IMG/VR virus record: IMGVR_UViG_3300042564_002819
Span: 62,001 to 126,000 of that record
Length of the DNA stretch: 64,000 nucleotides
Reading direction: 5' to 3' (one strand)
Origin: a virus
How positions within the stretch are numbered: the stretch's first letter is position 1; each line of letters starts with the position of its first letter. The notes beneath the pieces were generated by a model. It was not told where the DNA came from. It did not search any database and saw only the letters and a program-made list of their open reading frames with translations. Shown here one piece after another: positions 55,701 to 63,085 of the stretch. The position numbers and the translations under genes were made by a program.

Positions 55701-56217
55701 GACGACCAAATGTATTTTGTACTGGCAATGCTGCATTAATAACTTTAACATATTGTTCGAACCAATCTGGATTTACAGTATCATTCCAATTTATAGTTCT
55801 ATTACTTAAATTGAACCCGTTTGAATCGCTAACATTTTCTGTAGTGCTTACACTAACAATTTTTAACAAACCATTTGCTGATTGATTTCTTGTTGGATTA
55901 TATGAAAGTAATTGTGCTAATCTTAATACACTTTCTTTTCTTTCAGCTAATTCTAAAAAGTTTTCTCTTGCATTTAAGTCAACTCTAAATGCAATGTTTT
56001 GTCCTAAAAATGCAATCATATCAACTAATGCTAAGTATTCCGAAGATTCGATATAGTCGTTAAAATCTTCAGGATAGTTAGTTCGTAAATACGAAATCAT
56101 TGTTCGACGCAGGGTGTCGAAATCATAACTTTTAAAATCTGCAAACTTAAAACTTTGATAGATTTTTTTCCAATCTTCAGCAAGTAACAGTCTGTTTTGT
56201 CTGTCAGTATAAGACAT
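52780..56217 (-). CDS. gp6: Baseplate wedge protein gp6-like (J family)
   Basis: I choose ATG 56217 (1145 residues), with GAGGA seven bases upstream; a GTG two codons earlier is less likely. The N-terminal region (DWKKIYQSFKFADFKSYDFD, LRTNYPEDFNDYIESSEYLA, NIAFRVDLNARENFLELA) has the signature of gp6/J proteins of contractile baseplates. The C-terminus contains the ITAINQYFTLDNWDFGETFY stretch (about 1050), also diagnostic for the family. The middle is extended compared with T4 gp6 (660 residues). Wedge gp6 dimers tie the gp25/gp53/gp7 ring together and drive sheath contraction. Position directly after gp25 agrees. Confidence 0.9.
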   Translation of the reverse strand: MSYTDRQNRLLLAEDWKKIYQSFKFADFKSYDFDTLRRTMISYLRTNYPEDFNDYIESSEYLALVDMIAFLGQNIAFRVDLNARENFLELAERKESVLRLAQLLSYNPTRNQSANGLLKIVSVSTTENVSDSNGFNLSNRTINWNDTVNPDWFEQYVKVINAALPVQNTFGRPVKYEVVGGIPTEQYRFSSLTTGIPVYAFSKPINNQNFEFEVVSSTISNGEISEEPPLPGNQLSFLYRDNGQGAGSNSTGFFMHFRQGSLKRNDLLIDFPTPNQKVDVDVQNINDTDVWLYSLDSSNNESELWTKVSAVEGNNIVYNSLNKQIKNIYSVLTRVDDRISLVFSDGIFGNLPKGKFRVYYRTSANKDYTILPASIKNVAIRIPYISKIGRSETITCTLELKTAVDNASSTETIESIKTNAPSTYYTQNRLITAEDYNVGPLGVSQDIIKVKAVNRTSSGISRYYDLLDATGKYSKTTLFGTDGILYTEYKDKKDNFNFVTRTDIESIVENKITDILSDNNVRSFYLKEFPDQNYVELDLKWNLVTLDTNRSTGYFTDTNLIKYQVGSFTEGPLRFIEAGAMIKFVPAAGYYFLPDGTVTNNANAKNATSYKWIKVISVTGDGTTVTSTGLGPIIFNDIVPNNSVLTLVKPKFVREISEDVKVSMVDQIFAYRTFGLRYDRETRSWEIITQDNLNVLDDFNLGLSGDETGQSLDSSWIILFETNGSSYELTYRTLRYVFESNNEIRFYFDNNKKIFDSKSGKIIKDKITVLNINNDINTGTGTSPFTRDFDWEISGVYRDGDGYIDSKKVEVNFFDSDDDGVIDDPQIFTEIVNQSNYIFNKKVIINNNEFIIYVDASSENIITVTRKSDINMLVENDPIYYVIDEDRFYQLTTASRTLTVVYDYYAYIGRPELKFQYIHASDENNRIDPSSSNIIDTYILTKQYDTNFRQWLAGTTTQMPYPPSTDQLFRSYGSEINAIKSISDEIIYHSVRYKVLFGSKSDTNMQAVFKIVKNPERVVNDNDLKSRVITAINQYFTLDNWDFGETFYWSELSAYIIKELSPDLSSIVIVPRSSESSFGSLHEIKAESDEIFISSATVDDVEVISAITAERLRSTGNIVTSYTTTTAGLQSSTETNSTNTGGFIY

Positions 56218-56240
56218 TAGCACTTCCTCAGTTTATGTTA

Positions 56241-56248
56241 TATTTATG
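56241..56248 (-). promoter_or_regulatory. T4-like late promoter motif CATAAATA
   Basis: CATAAATA on the minus strand lies in the gap between gp25 and gp6, 24 bases before the gp6 ATG at 56217, with GAGGA between them. It fits NATAAATA. A weaker GGTAAATA at 56720-56727 precedes gp25. Confidence 0.5.
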
Positions 56249-56268
56249 AGAATTAATAAGTGCGTAGT

Positions 56269-56712
56269 TTAAATAATACTATTATTTCTATCAAATCTAA
56301 ATTGTAAATATTCCGAAATACTATAATCTAAATAGGTTAATTCACACTGTATTTGTATACCGTATTCGTAACTATCTACTACAATTTTATCTACAGTTAC
56401 CCTAGGATCATAGTTAATAATTTCAGTTACGTTTTTTACAATAACTTCTTTTAAGGAATCAGTAAAAGGCTCATACAACACATCCCATATAATAGTTCCA
56501 AAGCTAGGATTTTCTAATTTTTCACCTAATCTTATATGAAAATGATTTACAATGTCCTGTTTTATTAGTGCAATATCAAAAAGTTTATATTCTTTTGTGT
56601 CAGGATCAGTAGTGCTTATTCCTCTATAAGTTCTATTTTCAACAGGACTTACAACCACATTTTGTGGTTGTATTTTTAAATTTTTATATAAATTTTTTTC
56701 TAAAGAACTCAT
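56269..56712 (-). CDS. gp25: Baseplate wedge protein gp25-like
   Basis: The 147-residue protein matches gp25/W of contractile tails. FDIALIKQDIVNHFHIRLGE is the N-terminal helix; ENPSFGTIIWDVLYEPFT contains the conserved FGT and the E-P-x-T stretch; and EIINYDPRVTVDKIVVDS gives the D-P-R-V motif that is the clearest mark of the family. The size is normal. gp25 forms the wedge core with gp6 and nucleates the sheath. It lies 22 bases downstream of the muramidase gene, in the order (lysozyme, gp25, gp6) typical of these tails. Confidence 0.92.
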   Translation of the reverse strand: MSSLEKNLYKNLKIQPQNVVVSPVENRTYRGISTTDPDTKEYKLFDIALIKQDIVNHFHIRLGEKLENPSFGTIIWDVLYEPFTDSLKEVIVKNVTEIINYDPRVTVDKIVVDSYEYGIQIQCELTYLDYSISEYLQFRFDRNNSII

Positions 56713-56733
56713 AGTACTATATTTACCTTAACA

Positions 56734-57879
56734 TTATTTGCGAACAGCATCCGACGGTGAAATAAACCTCCTTGACGTTGTTGTGACTGTTTGCACCTTA
56801 GGTGCTGTAACAGAGGATGCCGATGCGGTTGTTTGAGCCGGTGCTGTATAATTAGACAACCTCGGGCCACCTGGAGTTTCTACGACTTTATATTGTTGAG
56901 TAACTGTTACCAGACCTTTAGGTGTGTCGATTGTTTTTACACCTGTTACTATGTCGCCAACTTGAGCAACTCTATTTGCTACTGCATCATTGAGCTGTTC
57001 TTCAGTTAAGGGTTGTCCGCCAATGTCGGCAACCGGGGGTCTTCCGTTGTTTGATAACGTTCCACTATTTGCAACTGGATTTACTCCATTAATTAATAAG
57101 TCTCTTACTTTTTCACCTGTTCTAAAATCATATCTGTTATCCAGTGCATTTATAAGTTTGTAAGCATAGGGATCGCCAACTGGCGGCAATGACGAATTAG
57201 GTAATGGCTGAAATCCTGCTGATCCGCCAAAAACACGCTGGCCGCCGCCTGCTGCAATTTCTGCTTGAGTTTTTAGAGATGTACCAGTTGGTTGATAAGG
57301 TGCACTTCCATTTTCAATATCAACCGTTGAAAGATTTCCTGGGCCTCCATTTCTAATATCTGCAAGATTGTATGAAAAAACATCGGCATTATGTCCCGAC
57401 GAATTAAGTCCGTCTCCTGAATAATAGCTTTGTCCTTTTCTAACAAACCCATTTGGTCCTTGCGTATCATAAGGTACCGGAACAGATGCAAATTCTCTAG
57501 CTAATTCTAACTGAAAATCTAAATCTGATAAAGATCCAGACTTCCATTGATCGAGCTTTCTTAGATCTTTTAATCTTAAAATAATTAGATAATCTTGAAC
57601 GTCGGGACTAAATCTTATTGTGCCCGGTAGTCCAGAAAGAGTAACAACTTCTCTTAGTGTGCCTCTAATAAATTGATATCTTCCTATTGCCGATGATTTA
57701 AATCCTGCTCTAATTCTATCCGTTTGATATTGATCGATTTGTGCAAGTGTATATTCAGGAATCATTGGATCAGCAGTGCTTGGCCAAAGTGACGAATAAG
57801 GATCTGCTCCCCGAACTGCTTCTCCTTTAGCAACAAGGTCTAATAATTTTCTTTCTTGATCGGAAATCTGTATTGCCAT
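56734..57879 (-). CDS. Lambda-lysozyme-type muramidase, tail-associated
   Basis: The 381-residue protein starts with a lysozyme domain (about 1-170). ISDQERKLLDLVAKGEAVRG has the likely catalytic Glu20. PYSSLWP follows, then SSAIGRYQFIRGTLREVV, the S-x-x-G-R-Y-Q motif of lambda-R-type lysozymes and transglycosylases, then FSPDVQDYLIILRL. The remaining 210 residues are low-complexity and Gly/Thr/Pro-rich, ending VTAPKVQTVTTTSRR, and are probably a linker that attaches it to the baseplate. No signal peptide or holin is nearby, and the gene sits between the gp5-like spike and gp25, so the enzyme likely acts during entry, cutting peptidoglycan. A role in lysis is less likely. Confidence 0.72.
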   Translation of the reverse strand: MAIQISDQERKLLDLVAKGEAVRGADPYSSLWPSTADPMIPEYTLAQIDQYQTDRIRAGFKSSAIGRYQFIRGTLREVVTLSGLPGTIRFSPDVQDYLIILRLKDLRKLDQWKSGSLSDLDFQLELAREFASVPVPYDTQGPNGFVRKGQSYYSGDGLNSSGHNADVFSYNLADIRNGGPGNLSTVDIENGSAPYQPTGTSLKTQAEIAAGGGQRVFGGSAGFQPLPNSSLPPVGDPYAYKLINALDNRYDFRTGEKVRDLLINGVNPVANSGTLSNNGRPPVADIGGQPLTEEQLNDAVANRVAQVGDIVTGVKTIDTPKGLVTVTQQYKVVETPGGPRLSNYTAPAQTTASASSVTAPKVQTVTTTSRRFISPSDAVRK

Positions 57880-57888
57880 GTTAAATCC

Positions 57889-60387
57889 TTACTGTGGTCC
57901 ACTAGATGGTTGTTCTTTAGATATATAATCAGAGTTTTTAGGAGCCATAGGAATTATACCGTTTGCAGGAATATCTATAGTCCCGCCTTCGGCTCTAGCA
58001 ACACTAAAATGCATTGCATCATCGATGTTTGGCCAATTGCCTCCCCAACCAAGACCCCATTTTGCAATTAATTGTCTAACTATAGCAACTGGCATATCTG
58101 TTCTTGGCGCATCTGGCGGGCGTGGTGAAAAATACCCGTTAGGATATCCATTTATTATAGGTGTCGGTTTGTTAATATCAAGAGCTGCACCCGATGCATG
58201 ATACGAGAACCCTGTTCCGCCTGTTACACTTCTGTAAGCATATCCGTCTAGTCGTTTTATTACATAACCAGTTGCTTCTAGGTCATCAATAAATCCTTGG
58301 AAAGTATCTTTAAACACCTCTGCAACTTGTGCAGTTAATCCTCTTTTTGACCTAATAGTTGCAAGAGGACCTTGCCCTTCTGCTGGTATAGCTACTGAAC
58401 CGCCAGCGGTTCTAGGATATTCAAGATCTCCGGAATTGCCAAGGCCGACACCTCCACTACCAGGAACCGTCACACTGGATTTTCTTCCAGTTACACTCTT
58501 TTGGAAAGTATCAGGTGTTAACACTCGATCATTCGTCGGCAATTCTCCAGGTAATTCTCTATCTGTTTGTTCGGGTTTAAATGCATATGGGTTCATGTTT
58601 TCGTGTTGAGTCCACGGTTCTCTTTGTGGTGCTCTAGTTACAATACTATCATATGGAACTGGAACTGTTGCACCAGGAAAGTTATAAGGCAAAATTACTG
58701 TAGGCAAAGGTTTTCCTGCATATGCACTTGTTGGTGCTGTAGGAGTGTTGCCGCCGATTGGTTTAATAGCCGGAGCAGGCGCTGTTGAGGTACCGCTGTT
58801 TAAATTAATAGATCCGCTGCCGTCAACATCGAACTTACTGGAAAGAACACTAAACGCATCTTTCGCTTCATTGAGAACTGTGTTGCCAATTTGGTGTACT
58901 TTATCTTTTGCCTGTGAATAAATGCTTGCTTGAGATGTAACGTGTACTTCGCCCGACGCTTGTGTAAAATACGAACCTGCAATGTCGTCAACCATGTCAG
59001 CAAAAGATTTTCTAAACCAACTTCCGACCGCAGTTTGATGTACAGATCCTTCTGCTCTTGAATACATGTTTTGATTAGTATTCATGCTTATATCACCACT
59101 AGCTGTTACCTTAAGTTCTCTAGAGGAATTTATATCTATGCTTTCAACAGATCTAACAGATGTATTTCTTCCTGCATACAAACTTAGATCGTATAAAGAT
59201 TCGATGTGTACGCGGCCACTTTCTTTTCCATCCATGATAGGAGCACCGTCACTCCAACGTGCTGCGGCTTTCATATTGATATTTCTACCAGCTTCGAGAT
59301 TTATGTCTCTTTCTGCTGTTATATTTAGATCCTGGTTGGTCATTATACTAATACTGTCATCAGCATGAATATCTATTTTACCGTCTGAAGTTAATTCTAT
59401 CCATGCAGTGCCTCTGCTGTTTGCAATATAAATCAAATCTTCTGAATTGTGCAATAATATTTGATGTCCAGTTCTAGTTCTAATTCTAATACACTCGTTT
59501 TGAGGAATTGTTTCGTCGCCTCCGGGTTCTCCTGCTTCTTTGTTTATATAAAAAGGAGGACCATCAGCAGCATGTGTAGCTCTAATAAACTTATCATCGC
59601 CGTCGTCCATAACAATAGAACTTCCACCTAATCTACTCTTTGGTAAAGAAACTTCGTTGTTTGTTGTACCAGATTTTTTAGTAGGTGATTTTAATCTTTT
59701 ATCTAAAGGTCCCGGAGTGTTTATACCAAACACTGCACTCGGAACTTCACGTCTTGCCGAACTAGTAGTTAAACCTCTAACTTCGTCATACAGTAATCCC
59801 TGAACTTCTAGTATTTCAGTAAAATCTTTATTATAAGGTTTAGTATATTGTGTAGGATCGTTGTTGACTTTGGTTTCTAAAGCCTTGTTATATTCGCCAA
59901 CTGGTAGCTTTTTTCCTTTTAAGTTTTGAGGTGTTGCTGGAGATGTTAACTCAGTTGCTGCTCGACCGTCCGGAACCATAAAATTCATGTACGGCTCAGG
60001 AACACAGGCAAACCAATATCCTAAGTCTCGTCGACCTTCCACAAACATAACTAGTACTTTCGATCCTACATCTGGAGGAACTGCCCAAAAACCGTAACTT
60101 TGCTGAGTATGACGATATGCGTCTACACCTTCTGTATCAGTATATGGGGTTACTCCGTAAAACGGTGTTGCATAACTTACAACTACTGTTTCGTTTTCTG
60201 CTTTTTCACTGCGGAAGTCAGCATCACCAAACATACTTGTTTTTAAGAGCCTTACTTTTAAGGCTCCCATATAATTTCTATCTAAATGTCCAACAACTTC
60301 GGCAATAAATGGGCCAGGATTTCCAGACATTACTGCATCATTCGGAGAACGCGAAGTCTTGTTTGTTACTCTATTATTTACGCTCAT
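57889..60387 (-). CDS. gp5: gp5-like baseplate spike with C-terminal M15 peptidase
   Basis: The 832-residue protein has an N-terminal OB-like domain of the gp5/VgrG kind (FIAEVVGHLDRNYMGALKVR, FWAVPPDVGSKVLVMFVEGR, then GYWFACVPE). A beta-helix-like stretch follows, with short repeats (DINLEAGRNINMKA, SLYAGRNTSVRS, DISMNTNQNM), typical of the trimeric needle. Unlike T4 gp5, the lysozyme is not in the middle; instead the C-terminal 150 residues are an M15 peptidase, with FSYHASGAALDIN (His730, Asp737) and AMHFSV (His793) as zinc ligands. It would cut peptide bridges in peptidoglycan as the tail punctures the cell. It lies directly before the muramidase, so both bonds could be broken. Confidence 0.82.
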   Translation of the reverse strand: MSVNNRVTNKTSRSPNDAVMSGNPGPFIAEVVGHLDRNYMGALKVRLLKTSMFGDADFRSEKAENETVVVSYATPFYGVTPYTDTEGVDAYRHTQQSYGFWAVPPDVGSKVLVMFVEGRRDLGYWFACVPEPYMNFMVPDGRAATELTSPATPQNLKGKKLPVGEYNKALETKVNNDPTQYTKPYNKDFTEILEVQGLLYDEVRGLTTSSARREVPSAVFGINTPGPLDKRLKSPTKKSGTTNNEVSLPKSRLGGSSIVMDDGDDKFIRATHAADGPPFYINKEAGEPGGDETIPQNECIRIRTRTGHQILLHNSEDLIYIANSRGTAWIELTSDGKIDIHADDSISIMTNQDLNITAERDINLEAGRNINMKAAARWSDGAPIMDGKESGRVHIESLYDLSLYAGRNTSVRSVESIDINSSRELKVTASGDISMNTNQNMYSRAEGSVHQTAVGSWFRKSFADMVDDIAGSYFTQASGEVHVTSQASIYSQAKDKVHQIGNTVLNEAKDAFSVLSSKFDVDGSGSINLNSGTSTAPAPAIKPIGGNTPTAPTSAYAGKPLPTVILPYNFPGATVPVPYDSIVTRAPQREPWTQHENMNPYAFKPEQTDRELPGELPTNDRVLTPDTFQKSVTGRKSSVTVPGSGGVGLGNSGDLEYPRTAGGSVAIPAEGQGPLATIRSKRGLTAQVAEVFKDTFQGFIDDLEATGYVIKRLDGYAYRSVTGGTGFSYHASGAALDINKPTPIINGYPNGYFSPRPPDAPRTDMPVAIVRQLIAKWGLGWGGNWPNIDDAMHFSVARAEGGTIDIPANGIIPMAPKNSDYISKEQPSSGPQ

Positions 60388-60396
60388 TGTTATCCT

Positions 60397-62781
60397 TTAA
60401 AATAATTTAAATTTGCCGAGCGAACTTTGAATAGTGTTCGGCAAAGACTTTACAGTACCTGATATTTGATTTATTGAGGTGGAAATTGCACCTATATTTT
60501 CCGAAAAGGATGAAAGTCCTGAAATAACTCCAGGAAAGCCGCCCGTTTTTATTTGATTTATACTATTTTGTAAATTTCGAAAATCTGACTGTATTTGGTT
60601 AAACGGTGCAGCAATACCGTTAATGGTACTTATAAAATTGTTTTGTATTAATTGAAAACTATTAATAAAATTGTTCGCCGATTCTATTGCTTGAAATATA
60701 GAAGTTTCTCCTAACGACTGGAATAATTCTACTTTCATTAAGTCTAAATTAAAACTTTGATATTGTTCGGGCAAGATTTGTAAAAATGGTTGTATTATCT
60801 GACTTACAGATTGTATAGATTGATTTAATGCAAATTCTGCTGCTTCAAGATTAATTGCCGATACAAACGCACTCGTTACCATGTTTGAAGTATCAATTGA
60901 TTCCGATGTTTGATTCGGTCTTCTAAGTAAAGACAACTCTTGTGTAAATTGACCTTTTGAAAAAGTTGATGTTAGAGTAACTACTCTGTATATTCCATTA
61001 AAACCGTTTGCAGGATCTAATGTCATTAAACCTGTATTTTTATTATAATCTATTCCACTTTTAATTTGTAATAAAACATCAACCTCTGACGATATATAAT
61101 CCACTGTGCCATCTTCGTTTAAGTATATAGAATCTGGGCCTGATCTATAATTTCCAGCATCGCTGTCATTTAGATAATAAGGGTCGCCTAGTATTTTTAA
61201 ATTTAAAGACACGTTATCAACACTGCTGTTTAATATCATATCATTAAATGCTCTAGCAATTATATTTTTTCTGTCAAACGACCCTAGACCACCTGCTAAC
61301 ATTATTTCTTTAGCTGTTTTTTCAACTCTTTTGTAGATATTAAAAGCTATCCAGGATACAGACGATTCTAACGGAACTATTTCCGGAGGTAATGTGTTTT
61401 CTCCGATAATGTTTTTCATATAAGCATCTTGTCCTGCTTCTGTATTAAACGAAGGATTATAAAACCCGTTATCAATTGAAAATTCAAAATCAAGTACTTC
61501 GGTATTTTTGCCTGTATACGAATAATAATAAGCTTTAACACAATCTGCAATGTTTGAAGCGTAGTTAAATGGTGTAGTAGATGTACTAAATTTAGAAAAA
61601 TGAACTTTGTAAGGAATTACAATATATTCAATTTCATATGCTGGTCGACTTGATATCGATTCGTCTCCTAAAGTTAAAATTCTAACCTTAGAATCAATTC
61701 TAAACCAGTTTACCATTCCTCTGCCATCTGGTTGTGACAAACTCTGTGTTAAGTTTTTTCCCCATGCACTACTTAAAATAACTTCTTTTATTACTTCTTC
61801 TATTTTTGTTCCTTCATTAAAAGTATAAACTTTTTCACTAGGGTCAATAGTAATCGGTCCTCGTTGTGCTATATTATCAACTACTACATCTTCATCATTT
61901 GCAACGTTGTCTTTTGCAAAATCATTTAAATTTTCAATGATATAAGAATTACCAAGTTCGTTTACATCTGTATTAAATGACGCACCTGTAGGTGTCGATA
62001 TTATTCTTGTAGAATTACCGTTATTAGGAAAACTTATAATATATCGATCTCCAGTTTTTTGATTTTTTTGTGCGGCAGCAGCTAGACCTGGGTCAACAGT
62101 GCCTTCGCCGTATCCTACTGGAATTATTTCTCTTCTGTTAAGTTCGTTTGCCAAACTATTCTCAGCAGAACTTAACATTTCACCAACTGTTGTTCCTTTA
62201 ATAGATGTAGTCTTCTTTAATCTTGATATTTCATCCGTATACGCAAGATGATTGTAAGAAATAGCACTTACGTTATAAATTGTGCCGCCGGCGTCAACTT
62301 TAAAAGTAACATTTGTTAACTTTATAACAAAGCAGCGTCTTGAAACAAATTTTTCAATATTATTTTCTGAATCCCATCCTATAAAATCTAAAGATAACAA
62401 AAATGGTGCTTCGATATAATTTTTATAACCAGCTGCATCTGCTGCAACAAACAAAGACTGAAAAAACAATCCAACGCTGTATGGCTCAGTAACTGTAAAT
62501 TCCATTGTCGTAACTGTAGTAACCCCAGTACCTGGGTTAGGAGAAACCAATGACGAAATCATAACATCGTCAATAAAATACTCTACATTTATTCCTAAGC
62601 TAGATTCTATTGCTGTCTTGGTTGGTTTATCTGGAAGACCCCCTGACCTTATTATAGGCAAATTTCCTCCAGTAGATCTATACAAATCAGGATTGTTAAG
62701 TTCGTCTGGTCTAAGCGGTCCAAAAGTCCACCGATAGTTGTAAGATCTAAACTTACTTAACTCGTTTTTTTGTACAGCCAT
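60397..62781 (-). CDS. Baseplate hub protein, gp27/gpD-like candidate
   Basis: The 794-residue protein starts with RWTFGPLRPDELNNP and IDDVMISSLVSPNPGTG, then MEFTVTEPYSVGLFFQSL and FLLSLDFIGWDSEN. This is the beta-barrel region expected of the hub proteins on which the spike sits. The C-terminal 200 residues are rich in Asn, Gln and Ile (SIQSVSQIIQPFLQIL, then INQIKTGGFPGVISGLS) and look coiled. Position just before the gp5-like spike and after the gp53-like gene is the position of gp27/gpD in contractile tails. It is longer than T4 gp27 (391 residues), so the identity is an inference from order and the N-terminal pattern. Confidence 0.5.
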   Translation of the reverse strand: MAVQKNELSKFRSYNYRWTFGPLRPDELNNPDLYRSTGGNLPIIRSGGLPDKPTKTAIESSLGINVEYFIDDVMISSLVSPNPGTGVTTVTTMEFTVTEPYSVGLFFQSLFVAADAAGYKNYIEAPFLLSLDFIGWDSENNIEKFVSRRCFVIKLTNVTFKVDAGGTIYNVSAISYNHLAYTDEISRLKKTTSIKGTTVGEMLSSAENSLANELNRREIIPVGYGEGTVDPGLAAAAQKNQKTGDRYIISFPNNGNSTRIISTPTGASFNTDVNELGNSYIIENLNDFAKDNVANDEDVVVDNIAQRGPITIDPSEKVYTFNEGTKIEEVIKEVILSSAWGKNLTQSLSQPDGRGMVNWFRIDSKVRILTLGDESISSRPAYEIEYIVIPYKVHFSKFSTSTTPFNYASNIADCVKAYYYSYTGKNTEVLDFEFSIDNGFYNPSFNTEAGQDAYMKNIIGENTLPPEIVPLESSVSWIAFNIYKRVEKTAKEIMLAGGLGSFDRKNIIARAFNDMILNSSVDNVSLNLKILGDPYYLNDSDAGNYRSGPDSIYLNEDGTVDYISSEVDVLLQIKSGIDYNKNTGLMTLDPANGFNGIYRVVTLTSTFSKGQFTQELSLLRRPNQTSESIDTSNMVTSAFVSAINLEAAEFALNQSIQSVSQIIQPFLQILPEQYQSFNLDLMKVELFQSLGETSIFQAIESANNFINSFQLIQNNFISTINGIAAPFNQIQSDFRNLQNSINQIKTGGFPGVISGLSSFSENIGAISTSINQISGTVKSLPNTIQSSLGKFKLF

Positions 62782-62782
62782 A

Positions 62783-63085
62783 TTAAATCCCTATAACAGT
62801 AGTAAGTGTTGATTTTTTAGGCAAGTATATTTGAGTTCCTGCAACAAAGTCAAATATAGGATCTTTAATTACTTCGATGTTTCTTACTGAAAATACCCAC
62901 CAAAGTTTAGAACTTCCGTATAAGTCAAATGCTAACAAGTCAGGTCTATATGTGTATTGTGGTTGTATAGAATACACAATGTCATCTGCTTGTGGCGGTA
63001 TTGATCTTTTAACATAAAAATCTAAATAGTTACCAATATTTACTTTTGTATTTGCCCAAGGACTTGATTTTGAATACACCGACAT
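62783..63085 (-). CDS. gp53: Baseplate wedge protein gp53-like (LysM-like)
   Basis: The 100-residue protein contains DDIVYSIQPQYTYRPDLLAF, LYGSSKLWWVFSVRN and FVAGTQIYLP, the layout of the small LysM-like gp53 protein of T4-like baseplates (Y-x-x-R-P-D-x-L-A near the centre and a GTxIxLP end). The size fits the compact family form. It is one base from the hub gene downstream and one base into the gene upstream, consistent with a fixed stoichiometry. In T4, gp53 joins wedge subunits. The gene order gp53, hub, gp5, gp25, gp6 supports the call. Confidence 0.82.
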   Translation of the reverse strand: MSVYSKSSPWANTKVNIGNYLDFYVKRSIPPQADDIVYSIQPQYTYRPDLLAFDLYGSSKLWWVFSVRNIEVIKDPIFDFVAGTQIYLPKKSTLTTVIGI

